From contig JAGCVU010000213.1 of the NCBI GenBank assembly GCA_017962175.1, positions 1 through 56,151 on the forward strand: DNA of 56,151 bases, read 5' to 3'. Of this stretch, positions 33,842 to 42,695 are shown piece by piece (the first letter of the stretch is position 1; each line of letters begins with the position of its first letter). Below the pieces are notes generated by a model. That model ran no database searches and was not told the origin of the DNA. It saw only the letters and a program-made list of their open reading frames with translations. The position numbers and the translations under genes are program-made. This stretch comes from Bacteroidales bacterium (lineage in GTDB: Bacteria > Bacteroidota > Bacteroidia > Bacteroidales > UBA3824).

Positions 33842-36133
33842 ATGAAAAACTTTTTAATAACAATAATTTTGGTGGCATCATATAACACCGCCGCTTTTGC
33901 CCAAACAATCACGGGCGGAGTTTTCAACGAAGACCTTTCGCCCGTTTCTTTTGCAAATATTGTTTTGATGTCGGCTGATTCAATTTTTATCGACGGCACA
34001 ATTACTGACCAAAACGGATTATTTTCGGTTGATAAAAATGAGAATGCAAAATATATAATTGTTTCGTGTCTTGGTTATAAGACTAAAGCACTGAGTATCA
34101 ATACAAATTTAACAAAAATCATTTTAAAAAATGCAGATTTGGAGTTAGACGAAGTCAGCATAGTTGCCGAACGCAAAAAAATACAAATAAAAGGCGATGC
34201 GTTGGTAACCAATGTGAGCGGTTCGCCTCTTGCAAAACTTTCTGATGTTCAGCATATTTTAAATATTATTCCCGGTGTTGTTTCTCATGGTGAAACTATA
34301 AAGGTGCTTGGCAAAGGCGAACCGCTTGTTTATATCAACAATCGAAAAATAAGAGACTTATCGGAGGTTTACCAACTTTCGCCCGACAATATTAAAAATA
34401 TAGAGTTGATTACTAATCCCGGTGCCAAATACGATTCTGAGGTGAAGGCGGTGATCAAAATAAATACTCTAACGCCCACCGGCGAGGGCTTATCTATTGA
34501 TAACAAATTGTCAGTGGGTTATCAATACAGACCATATTATACAGATAATCTGAAACTTAACTATCGTCATAAAAATCTCGATGTGTTTGCTTCCGTGGGA
34601 TATTCCGAAAACAAACACAAAGAAAATGTCCATTCCACGGATGAAACTTTTTTAAGTTCATATTATAATATGTATACTGTGCTTGACGTTTATTTTTATC
34701 GAAAACCGTTTTCTTCAAAAATTGGTACGAATTATAGTTTCAAATCGGGCAACTCATTGGGGTTTGAATATTCTAATAAACTGCATAATAATGATAGAGA
34801 ATCAAACACAATTACTAATTTACGTCAAGACGGCACTTTATCAGATAATCTTATTTCTAATGAAAATGGCAGCAAACAAACAGGCTATCATTCAATAAAC
34901 ATTTATAATTCAGGCAGTTTGCTATCATTAGATTACGAAGTAGATTTTGATGCAATGCTCAATTTTTCGGATTATAATCATAAAATCAACGAAATATCCG
35001 ATGCTGGTGAAACTATTGATTGGGACTGCAACGAAGAAGAAGATGCATCGCTATATGCTTTTAAAGCAGATCTTTATAAAGATATTTTAAATGGCGGGAT
35101 AACTATTGGCACCGAACATAGTTTTGTTGACCGCAAAGGTATCTGCGAATATTTACAAAAGCCCGACAATAATTCTGATTGTCGTGTAAAAGAAAATAAT
35201 TCAGCCATTTACAGCGAATTTAATCAAGATTTTGATAGTTGGAGTTTTACTCTTGGATTAAGATACGAAAATGTTAAAAGCGATTATTATGAATATGAAA
35301 TCAAGCGTGAAGAATGTTGCAAACACTATCATAATCTGTTTCCATCGGTTTCGTTTGATTTTAGTTTTGGAAAAGCAGACCTTTCGCTAAGTTACGATAG
35401 AAGTATACAACGACCTTATTACGAACAACTTAGCAATAATATCGGATTTATAAACCGATATTCATACGAAACAGGTAATCCTCTTTTGAAACCAACCTAT
35501 TTTGATGATTTCTGTCTAAATGTAATATATAAAGATTTAACTTTTATGGCAGATTTCTTTATAAATTATGATTACATCTACGACTCATATATCGATTACG
35601 GCAGCAATTCGCAAGTGTCGCTCATCAAACCGGATAATTACAACAAGTTCAATAGTTTCCAATTTTTGCTCAACTATAATCCTACATTTGGTTTTTACCG
35701 TCCAAATTTTACCGCCTCACTTTTACGGCAGGATATGTCGATAATATTTTGCGGCGAAAAAAAGTCGTTCAACAATCCCTACGGTGATTTCCGTCTCGAT
35801 AATCTTTTTGAACTCCCTTGGCAAACCACTATGAACATCGGTTTTAATTATTCAACCTCAGGCGATGACGAACTCGGATGGTTTGACGATAGTTTTACTT
35901 GCAACTTTGAAATATCTAAAACTCTGGGTAACTGGACTTTTTCGTTTTTGTGTGATGATGTGTTCAAGACCGAAAATCACTATTTTAATATGTACGGTAA
36001 TATTAGGAAATGCACTATTGAAAAACTATACGACACCAGAAAAGTAGAATTTTCAATACGTTATAAGTTTAATACATCAAAATCCAAATACCTCGGCACC
36101 GGCGCAGGCAACGACGAAAAAGAGAGGATGTAG
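33842..36133 (+). CDS. Outer-membrane beta-barrel receptor-like protein (OMP_b-brl), second copy
   Basis: This 763-aa paralogue of the protein at 27557 has a signal peptide ending AAFAQ, a regulatory-like domain (ITGGVFNEDLSPVSFANIVL), a plug-like segment (VYINNRKIRDLSEVYQLSPD, NIELITNPGAKYDSEVKAVI) and a barrel rich in Tyr/Asn/Ser. It stands alone: no maturase or exporter gene is in this module. It faces TPR regulator 2 across a 209-bp gap, and its end lies 3 nt from the convergent TPR regulator 3 gene. It could bind a peptide or ligand sensed by the cell. Confidence 0.85.
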   Translation: MKNFLITIILVASYNTAAFAQTITGGVFNEDLSPVSFANIVLMSADSIFIDGTITDQNGLFSVDKNENAKYIIVSCLGYKTKALSINTNLTKIILKNADLELDEVSIVAERKKIQIKGDALVTNVSGSPLAKLSDVQHILNIIPGVVSHGETIKVLGKGEPLVYINNRKIRDLSEVYQLSPDNIKNIELITNPGAKYDSEVKAVIKINTLTPTGEGLSIDNKLSVGYQYRPYYTDNLKLNYRHKNLDVFASVGYSENKHKENVHSTDETFLSSYYNMYTVLDVYFYRKPFSSKIGTNYSFKSGNSLGFEYSNKLHNNDRESNTITNLRQDGTLSDNLISNENGSKQTGYHSINIYNSGSLLSLDYEVDFDAMLNFSDYNHKINEISDAGETIDWDCNEEEDASLYAFKADLYKDILNGGITIGTEHSFVDRKGICEYLQKPDNNSDCRVKENNSAIYSEFNQDFDSWSFTLGLRYENVKSDYYEYEIKREECCKHYHNLFPSVSFDFSFGKADLSLSYDRSIQRPYYEQLSNNIGFINRYSYETGNPLLKPTYFDDFCLNVIYKDLTFMADFFINYDYIYDSYIDYGSNSQVSLIKPDNYNKFNSFQFLLNYNPTFGFYRPNFTASLLRQDMSIIFCGEKKSFNNPYGDFRLDNLFELPWQTTMNIGFNYSTSGDDELGWFDDSFTCNFEISKTLGNWTFSFLCDDVFKTENHYFNMYGNIRKCTIEKLYDTRKVEFSIRYKFNTSKSKYLGTGAGNDEKERM

Positions 36134-36136
36134 CCC

Positions 36137-37588
36137 CTACCCTTTACGCATCTTCTCAATTCTCGACTTCAGTGACCTGTATGCTTGGTCGGAGAAGCCC
36201 ATAATGTCCATCACTTCGGTTTTGCTTTTGCCTAAATGATGAAGAATCAAGAAGATATTGGCATTAACCGAGAGTTTTTGGTAACCGTTGGTAACTTCGG
36301 TGCCAAAGGCGGGATTTTCGGCAAAATAATACGTTGAAACTATCTCGCGCTCGTCTTTCGACCACTGCGAGATATTTTCGTTTTGTAGCAGACGCTCATA
36401 TAGTTGCGCACCCAACGACACCGATTCGCGCTTAACCTTGGCACGGCGTATCAGCAACATCACCGCAAGTGCAGCCGTAAGCACAGCGCACACTATCAGC
36501 CATATTTTCAGACGGTTGATATCGCCTTTCAAAAGTTCCGCATCTGATTTCTGCTCTGCAAAAATACGGTTGAGGTTGTCCATCTGCGTGAGCATATTGC
36601 GCTCTTTTACTCGGTAAAGCGAATCTTTCTCTACCGAAACCCTGCGGTAAATCGACGAAGCCGACGCCAAATCGCCCGAACGCTCTAAAAATCCGGCATA
36701 TACCGACATAATATCAATATTAGATTCGTATGCATCGGGACGGAGAGCCTTGGCGTAGCACTCCTTGGCTTTGGCAAGGTTGCCACGATTGAGGTAAATT
36801 TTTGTAAGTCCTTTAAATGCGTCGGCGTTTTCGATAATGCCAACCGACTCTAAATAATACTGTTCGGCTATTGAAAAATTGTTTTTGTTAAACATAGCGT
36901 CGCCAAACGATGCATACACCGACGCCTTAGCACCCATATTATAACAGTCTATTAGATTGAGACACACCGACATATATTTTTGCACACTGTCCGACATATT
37001 CATATCGTTGTAGCACATAGTGATATAGTTGGCAGGATATGCAAGTCGGCTCTTTTCATGCATTTTTTCGCCCGTGTGATATGCTTGCATAGCATACGCG
37101 AGACATTCCTGCGTGTCGAAACATCCGGCGGCAATGGTGTATCCATTAGAATAAATGTTGTATTTGAGAATATCGTCGTCGAGATTTTTGGCAATTTCTT
37201 CCGCCATCTTGTTGTAAATCATTGCCGAAGATAGGTCGTAAGAATAATTCACAAGAAAAATACTCTTATAACAGTAAGAATAAGCGAGCCGTTTGCTGTC
37301 GCCGGTCTGCTTAAAATAGGCAATTGGCAAGTCAAGTACCTCAGGATCTTGATATTCGTAGTTTCGGCAGTTGATTCGCGACGCCACATAATTATAATAT
37401 GCAAGTTCTTCTGTGGTGTCTTCGGGCATATCCAATTGGTAAAAAAACATAGCCGCAAGAGAGTCGCAATCGGCGGAAAGAAGCGAATCTGCCGTTTCGA
37501 GGCTCGAAAACACCTCGCTCTTCTTGTGGCAGCACGAAAACAACACCGCAACGAAGGCTAAAAATGTTATGTATAATTTACACCTCAT
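36137..37588 (-). CDS. TPR-TM-HTH transmembrane regulator, paralogue 3
   Basis: Starting at 37588 the 483-aa protein begins with a lipoprotein-like signal (MRCKLYITFLAFVAVLFSCC); the start at 37627 would add a prefix lying over the promoter and is rejected. It has TPR helices, a membrane segment (LIVCAVLTAALAVMLLI), and a C-terminus LSVNANIFLILHHLGKSKTE with AYRSLKSRIEKMRKG, matching paralogues 1 and 2. It is divergent from the DUF2807 operon and 3 nt from the convergent barrel gene. Confidence 0.82.
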   Translation of the reverse strand: MRCKLYITFLAFVAVLFSCCHKKSEVFSSLETADSLLSADCDSLAAMFFYQLDMPEDTTEELAYYNYVASRINCRNYEYQDPEVLDLPIAYFKQTGDSKRLAYSYCYKSIFLVNYSYDLSSAMIYNKMAEEIAKNLDDDILKYNIYSNGYTIAAGCFDTQECLAYAMQAYHTGEKMHEKSRLAYPANYITMCYNDMNMSDSVQKYMSVCLNLIDCYNMGAKASVYASFGDAMFNKNNFSIAEQYYLESVGIIENADAFKGLTKIYLNRGNLAKAKECYAKALRPDAYESNIDIMSVYAGFLERSGDLASASSIYRRVSVEKDSLYRVKERNMLTQMDNLNRIFAEQKSDAELLKGDINRLKIWLIVCAVLTAALAVMLLIRRAKVKRESVSLGAQLYERLLQNENISQWSKDEREIVSTYYFAENPAFGTEVTNGYQKLSVNANIFLILHHLGKSKTEVMDIMGFSDQAYRSLKSRIEKMRKG

Positions 37589-37613
37589 ACATTTTTTTTC
37601 TTTTTTTCCAATG

Positions 37614-37645
37614 CAAAGATACGGCATTAATAAGAAAAAAACAAA
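37614..37645 (-). promoter_or_regulatory. Promoter of TPR regulator 3
   Basis: Minus strand: TTTG (37645-37642), 20 nt, TATCTTTG (37621-37614): exact. It lies 26 nt before the ATG at 37588. An inverted repeat GCAACTTT (37653-37660) / AAAGTTGC (37668-37675) sits just upstream and may be an operator. Confidence 0.8.
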
Positions 37646-37749
37646 TTTTTAAGCAACTTTATTACAGAAAGTTGCAAAAATGACACAAGTTTGACACACG
37701 GCTTTTACACCATTGCCACAGCCGTGAAACAGCGTTGCAACCGCAAAAA

Positions 37750-37781
37750 TTTGCACAACTTTTTTTTCCGCCGTTAATTTG
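37750..37781 (+). promoter_or_regulatory. Promoter of the DUF2807-TonB receptor operon
   Basis: TTTG (37750-37753), 20 nt, TTAATTTG (37774-37781), one base off at the -7. TTGCAA boxes at 37735 and 37779 flank it. The stretch 37778-37793 closely matches the equivalent stretch at 24764-24779 in module 1 (ATTTGCAACAGA in both). Confidence 0.6.
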
Positions 37782-37820
37782 CAACAGAAAAACAAATCGA
37801 AAATTTTAAAATCGAGAAAA

Positions 37821-38606
37821 ATGAAAAAAATAGTAGCAATATTAACAATGATGATTCTCGCCGCTCACGTGTTCGGCGCAGGTGCAAGAACAGGAAAGCC
37901 CCGCGACCTTATAACAGTTGAGCGCACGGTAGGAAAGTTCAACAAAATAAAGGTTTCGGGTCCAGTAGAACTTATTGTAGTAACTGGCAAGGAACAAAAG
38001 GTAGCTATTACCTGCGATTCAAAAAATCTGCATACAGTAGAGACCACGGTAAACAATGGAGAACTCAATATAGCGGTAACAGGTGTTATTAAATTAAAAA
38101 ACATCTCTGAATCATACAAAGTAGAAGTATGGGTTGAGGATTTAAAAAGTTTGACGGCATCAGGGTTGTCGAACGTGATTTTCCCTGAGAAAACCACCGT
38201 TGAAAACTTTTCGATAACTTCTTCGGGAGTATCCAAAACCACATTTGACGACTTAGTGGCATCAGGAAGGCTGTCGGTAGAAATCAACGGTGCGAGCCAC
38301 CTCGATATCAAAGGACAAGCCGACCGCGCAATATTTGAAGGAACTGGCGCTTGCAACCTTTCTTTTACAGGCAAAGCAAACTCGATATCACTTGAATTAT
38401 CGGGAGCTGGAAAAACTACAATTTCTGCCGAAACCGAAAGGTTGGACATAGAGGCTTCGGGAGCCTGCAAAGTAACTCTTTCAGGTAATACTAAAGCCTT
38501 AAGTCTGGAAGCATCGGGAGCAACATCGGTAAAATCCGAAAAGTTTAAAGCCGAAAACCGACAGGTGAGTTTCTCTGGCGCTGCAAAAATTACAATAGTA
38601 GATTAA
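37821..38606 (+). CDS. Secreted DUF2807 (head-GIN) protein 1
   Basis: The ATG at 37821 is chosen because it gives a signal peptide (MKKIVAILTMMILAAHVFGA); the earlier frame start at 37779 lies inside the promoter. The 261-aa protein has the head-GIN/auto-transporter-adhesin-like fold, with repeating GAxxxxxSG turns (SGLSNVIF, SGVSKTTF, INGASHLDI, SGAGKTTI, SGACKVTL, SGATSV) of a right-handed beta-helix. Such proteins are periplasmic or surface. It is the first gene of an operon with a second DUF2807 gene 39 bp downstream. Confidence 0.88.
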   Translation: MKKIVAILTMMILAAHVFGAGARTGKPRDLITVERTVGKFNKIKVSGPVELIVVTGKEQKVAITCDSKNLHTVETTVNNGELNIAVTGVIKLKNISESYKVEVWVEDLKSLTASGLSNVIFPEKTTVENFSITSSGVSKTTFDDLVASGRLSVEINGASHLDIKGQADRAIFEGTGACNLSFTGKANSISLELSGAGKTTISAETERLDIEASGACKVTLSGNTKALSLEASGATSVKSEKFKAENRQVSFSGAAKITIVD

Positions 38607-38645
38607 AAATAAATAAATTATAAACATTTCAAAAACAAAACGATT

Positions 38646-39353
38646 ATGAAAGTACTTACATTATTAGCTGGATTGTTATTATCAGCAACAACAGCATTTT
38701 CTTGCACAGATCCAACCGATTTCGTAACAGAAACACGCAATGTGGACAAATTCGACAAAATCACAGTTTCCGCACCGGTAGAAGTAAACATCACATGCGG
38801 ACAAAAACAAAATCTAGTAATAACAAGCGATGACAAATCTATCGCTAAAGTGATTACAGAAGTTGTTAACGGAGAACTCTTTATCAAAGTAGAAAGTCAC
38901 CACGCTCGCATTAGCAAAAAAACAAAAATCGACATTTGCGTAGAATCACTCAACGCACTCCGTGCAAGTGGCGCTTGCGATGTTAATATTCCGCAATACA
39001 CCTTCTGCGAAGATTTCGAACTGCGCGTAAGCGGTGCCAGCGATGTTTTGATTGGCAACCTCGAAGTTAAAGGCATGTTAAACGCTCAAGTTAGCGGTGC
39101 AAGCGACTTAGACATTATCTTCAAAGCCGGCAAGTCAGTATTCCAAGTTTCTGGCGCAAGCGACGTTGACATCGACCACATCGAGGCTGAAGAAATTGAA
39201 GTAACAGCTTCTGGAGCAAGCGACGTTGACATCCGCGGAAAGGTTGACAACCTGATTATCAACGCATCAGGAGCATCAGAAATAAACCTCCGCCATCTTA
39301 TATTCAACAACCGTGAAATTTACTCATCAGGAGCAAGCGACGTAGATTTGTAA
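38646..39353 (+). CDS. Secreted DUF2807 (head-GIN) protein 2
   Basis: This 235-aa protein has a signal peptide ending TTAFSC and six or so very regular SGASDVDI-type turns (SGACDVNI, SGASDVLI, SGASDLDI, SGASDVDI twice, SGASEINL, SGASDVDL) forming a short beta-helix. It resembles protein 1 and probably arose by duplication. It is followed after 100 bp by a TonB receptor gene. The near-identical turns may allow repeat-number changes. The role is unknown. Confidence 0.88.
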   Translation: MKVLTLLAGLLLSATTAFSCTDPTDFVTETRNVDKFDKITVSAPVEVNITCGQKQNLVITSDDKSIAKVITEVVNGELFIKVESHHARISKKTKIDICVESLNALRASGACDVNIPQYTFCEDFELRVSGASDVLIGNLEVKGMLNAQVSGASDLDIIFKAGKSVFQVSGASDVDIDHIEAEEIEVTASGASDVDIRGKVDNLIINASGASEINLRHLIFNNREIYSSGASDVDL

Positions 39354-39453
39354 AATTCTATGAAAAACACTCAAAGAAATTATACACTATTTTAATCAAC
39401 TTTATTGGATATAATCATATCTAATTCTTCCAAATCATTATAACACATTTTCT

Positions 39454-41742
39454 ATGAAAAACATATTAGCATTAGTATTTACACTGATGTCGCTCTCAGT
39501 GTGCGCTCAGTCTGCCAAAATTTCAGGTGTAATCGCCGGAACCGACGGAAAACCGATCTCTTTTGTTTCGGTTGCCGAAAAAGGAACAACAAATGGAACT
39601 ATCTCTGACTCAGAGGGTAATTTCATCTTAAAGGTTAAACAACTGCCCGCAACTCTATATTTTAGTTGTTTAGGCTTTGTTCCCCAAGAAATTCAAGTTT
39701 CTTCTGAAAATGCAAAGATAAATGTAAAACTCGAAGAGGAAACCACTGAACTTTCAGAGGTTCAAGTAACAGCAAAACACGGCCGTAGCCGTACCGACAA
39801 CGTGATTATCGGTGTTGAAAACATCCAAATGTCGGAGATGGCAAAAGTTCCCGCTCTTATGGGCGAAAGAGATGTGATAAAATCTATCCAACTCCTCCCC
39901 GGTATCAAGAGCGAGGGCGACGGATCGTGCGGTTTCCAAGTTCGCGGAGGCACTGCTGCTCAGAACCTTATACTCATCGACAACGCTCCTATCTACAATG
40001 CTGGTCACCTTATGGGCGTGTTCTCCACCTTCAACGACGAGGCTCTCACCAATGCATCGTTATATAAAGGTGCCATACCCGCCCAGTTTGGCGACGCATC
40101 TTCTTCGGTGTTCGACATCAAAACCCGCAGCGGTGACATGGAACGCATAGGATTAAACGCTTCAATTGGATTGCTCTCGTCTAAATTTGCATTCGACGGA
40201 CCTATCATTAAGGACAAAGCTTCGTTTTTCTTGGCTGCACGCCGCACTTATTTCGAAATTTTCTTGAAACCGACAGAAAAATATGGCGACAAGGTGTTAA
40301 ACTTCTATGATGTTAACTCTAAAATAACTGTTAAACCTTCTAAAAACGGAACTTTGAACCTTATGTTTTTCCGCGGACGCGACAATATGGAAATGGACAA
40401 CCACATTGCAGAAGTTCACTGGGGCAACACTGCCGCTGCCGCCGACTACAAACACTCTTTTGGAAGAGCCTTCAGCACAAAGACTTCAATTGTTTACAGC
40501 AACTATGATTTTGTTGAATCAATGGACGTACTTAAGGTTAGAGAGAGCTTCGACGGATACCTCAGACACCAGATCGCAAGAGAAGACATCGCTCTCACAC
40601 CTTCTGAATATCAAAAAATTAACTTAGGTTTTCAGTTCGACCATATTGACCTGAAATCAGGAGAACTTAAAGCAAGCAACGGCCTTATCGAAAAAGAAAA
40701 CCGCAACGGTGACGAAATATCTTTCTGGGCTGGCGAGGACATCAAAACTAATTTCGGTCTCGAAGTTTCGTTCGGTGCTCGCGGAGTTATTTTCAACGCT
40801 TTGGGTGGAAATCCTTATTACAATCTCGATGCCGACGGCTTGATTACAGACACCATCTTTTACAGCAAAGGCAAATTGGTAAAACGCTTCTTCGGTTTAG
40901 AACCCCGTCTCAGCATGAAGTACGAACTTTCAGAACATCAGAGCATTAAAGCAGGATACTGCCGTACTTCGCAGCACATTCAGAACATATTAAACAACGG
41001 AATGTCGTCTCCTATAGGCCGTTCAGTGCTCTCGAGCAACATCATCAAACCTCAAATCGCCGACCAAATCAGCGTAGGATATATGGCTGAGACAAAAAGC
41101 AAAACATACGAGTTTTCTGTGGAGGCTTACTACAAAAACATCGAAAACGTGTACGACTACAAAGACGGCAAAAACCTCGTTTCGGCTATCGAGATGGAGA
41201 GCCTACTGCTCAACGGCAAAGGCCGCGCATACGGTGTGGAACTCTACGCTAAGAAAAACCTCGGTGATTTTACAGGATGGGTTTCTTACACACTTTCCTG
41301 GGCTGAGAACAAAATCGACGGACTCAACAACAACGAATGGTACACCGCATCAAACGACCGCCGTCACGACATCTCTATCGTAGGCATGTACAAAATCAAC
41401 CACAAGTGGGATCTCTCTGCAACTTGGGTATACACTTCTGGTCAGGCTCTTACAGCTCCGAGCGCAAAATACGATATCGACGAGTGGACACACTACTACT
41501 ATGCTGAGCACAACGGCTACAGAGCTCCTGCTTACCACCGCTTAGATGTAGGCATCAACAATACAAAAGAGCGTCCTAAATACACAAGAATCTGGTCGTT
41601 CGGCGTTTACAACCTCTACAACCATTACAACCCATACTTGATAACTTTTGAAAACGACGACGAAACTGCTACTGGAACAAAAACAGTGCAAACTTCACTA
41701 TTCGGAATCATCCCGTCGGTAACTTATACAATCAAATTTTAA
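39454..41742 (+). CDS. TonB-dependent receptor
   Basis: This 762-aa protein has a signal peptide (ALVFTLMSLSVCAQ), a carboxypeptidase-regulatory domain at ~22-110 (ISGVIAGTDGKPISFVSVAE), a plug with GERDVIKSIQLLPGIKSEG, FQVRGGTAAQNLILIDNAPI and GAIPAQFGDASSSVFDIKTR, then the barrel, closing with IIPSVTYTIKF. It imports a substrate across the outer membrane using TonB-ExbB-ExbD energy. A DUF4249 lipoprotein gene follows, the common pairing in Bacteroidetes, distinct from SusCD. The ligand is unknown. The gene has more Arg/Ala codons and higher G+C than its neighbours in modules 1 and 2, suggesting a different history. Confidence 0.93.
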   Translation: MKNILALVFTLMSLSVCAQSAKISGVIAGTDGKPISFVSVAEKGTTNGTISDSEGNFILKVKQLPATLYFSCLGFVPQEIQVSSENAKINVKLEEETTELSEVQVTAKHGRSRTDNVIIGVENIQMSEMAKVPALMGERDVIKSIQLLPGIKSEGDGSCGFQVRGGTAAQNLILIDNAPIYNAGHLMGVFSTFNDEALTNASLYKGAIPAQFGDASSSVFDIKTRSGDMERIGLNASIGLLSSKFAFDGPIIKDKASFFLAARRTYFEIFLKPTEKYGDKVLNFYDVNSKITVKPSKNGTLNLMFFRGRDNMEMDNHIAEVHWGNTAAAADYKHSFGRAFSTKTSIVYSNYDFVESMDVLKVRESFDGYLRHQIAREDIALTPSEYQKINLGFQFDHIDLKSGELKASNGLIEKENRNGDEISFWAGEDIKTNFGLEVSFGARGVIFNALGGNPYYNLDADGLITDTIFYSKGKLVKRFFGLEPRLSMKYELSEHQSIKAGYCRTSQHIQNILNNGMSSPIGRSVLSSNIIKPQIADQISVGYMAETKSKTYEFSVEAYYKNIENVYDYKDGKNLVSAIEMESLLLNGKGRAYGVELYAKKNLGDFTGWVSYTLSWAENKIDGLNNNEWYTASNDRRHDISIVGMYKINHKWDLSATWVYTSGQALTAPSAKYDIDEWTHYYYAEHNGYRAPAYHRLDVGINNTKERPKYTRIWSFGVYNLYNHYNPYLITFENDDETATGTKTVQTSLFGIIPSVTYTIKF

Positions 41743-41751
41743 TTCATCATT

Positions 41752-41790
41752 AAAAATACATAATTCATAATTAAAAATTCACAATTAAAA
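41752..41790. repeat. AT-rich degenerate tandem repeat
   Basis: Copies of (A)ATTCAT/CA(C)AATTAAAAA are repeated about three times between the receptor stop and the DUF4249 start. It is a low-complexity spacer typical of these genomes, with no clear function. Confidence 0.5.
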
Positions 41791-41802
41791 ATCTGAAATC
41801 CT

Positions 41803-42597
41803 ATGAAAAAAATTATATACATATTAGCAATTGCAAGCACTTTGGTTTCTTGCACAAAAGATATTGAGCTCGACTATAAAGACATTGATCCGATACCTGT
41901 AATCGAGGGACACCTCACCCCCGAATATGCCGAGGTAAAAATCTCCAGCACCCGCAACATGGACGACTCTACCAAAACAGCCGGCATAAGGGTTGACGAT
42001 GTGAGAATAATATCATCAGACGGCACCGAAACACCTTTGAAATATCAACAAGACGGCTGCTATCGTCCTGATAACAAAATAGAAACAAAAACAGGCGAAA
42101 CATACAGCCTCAAAGTTACTATCAACGGTGTGGAATATCTCGGTTCTTCAACTTTGATGACCAAAATTGAAATAACTGAGCCTCAATTTTTATGGGCGAA
42201 CCTTATGGACTGGATGCAAATTTTAGAATTTGAAACCACCAATATACCTGAAGGTTACGAGGCTTATGGCTGGGCTCGAATTCACAAAAACGGCAAAATA
42301 TATTTTTCCGACGCTGGCAAATGCAAGGGTGATTCTCCGTTCGATATCGGTCTCTACTACGACAGCGATATGGAAAACGACAAAGATATGATTCTCGAAT
42401 CGGGCGACGTACTCAAATTGGAATTCCGCACTATCGATGAAAAAACTTACAACTATCTTGCAGAATACAATCAAACCAAAATGAACCCGAAACAGTTTTT
42501 CACAACATCGGTTGAAGACAAAACTTGCTTAGGTTTCTTCGCAGTGTACGACAGTGTAACATTTGAAACCGTATACGTAAAAACCGCACACGAATAG
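41803..42597 (+). CDS. DUF4249 lipoprotein, partner of the TonB receptor
   Basis: This 264-aa protein has a lipoprotein signal (MKKIIYILAIASTLVSCTKD), then the DUF4249 opening IELDYKDIDPIPVIEGHLTP and ETGETYSLKVTINGVEYL-like strands. Members are surface lipoproteins encoded next to a TonB receptor, probably helping ligand capture. It is the last gene of the operon, ahead of the terminator at 42643. Confidence 0.88.
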   Translation: MKKIIYILAIASTLVSCTKDIELDYKDIDPIPVIEGHLTPEYAEVKISSTRNMDDSTKTAGIRVDDVRIISSDGTETPLKYQQDGCYRPDNKIETKTGETYSLKVTINGVEYLGSSTLMTKIEITEPQFLWANLMDWMQILEFETTNIPEGYEAYGWARIHKNGKIYFSDAGKCKGDSPFDIGLYYDSDMENDKDMILESGDVLKLEFRTIDEKTYNYLAEYNQTKMNPKQFFTTSVEDKTCLGFFAVYDSVTFETVYVKTAHE

Positions 42598-42642
42598 GCA
42601 CATAATAACTAACAGATAGACACAGTAATACTTTTTAAAAAG

Positions 42643-42673
42643 AAAGGGGAATTTTCATTCCCCTTTTTGTTTT
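42643..42673. terminator. Bidirectional terminator between convergent genes
   Basis: AAAGGGGAAT (42643-42652) pairs with ATTCCCCTTT (42657-42666), with T-rich tails on both strands. It ends the DUF4249 operon and the GH43-containing minus-strand transcript. Confidence 0.85.
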
Positions 42674-42695
42674 TATATTTAATTATAATACTCAG

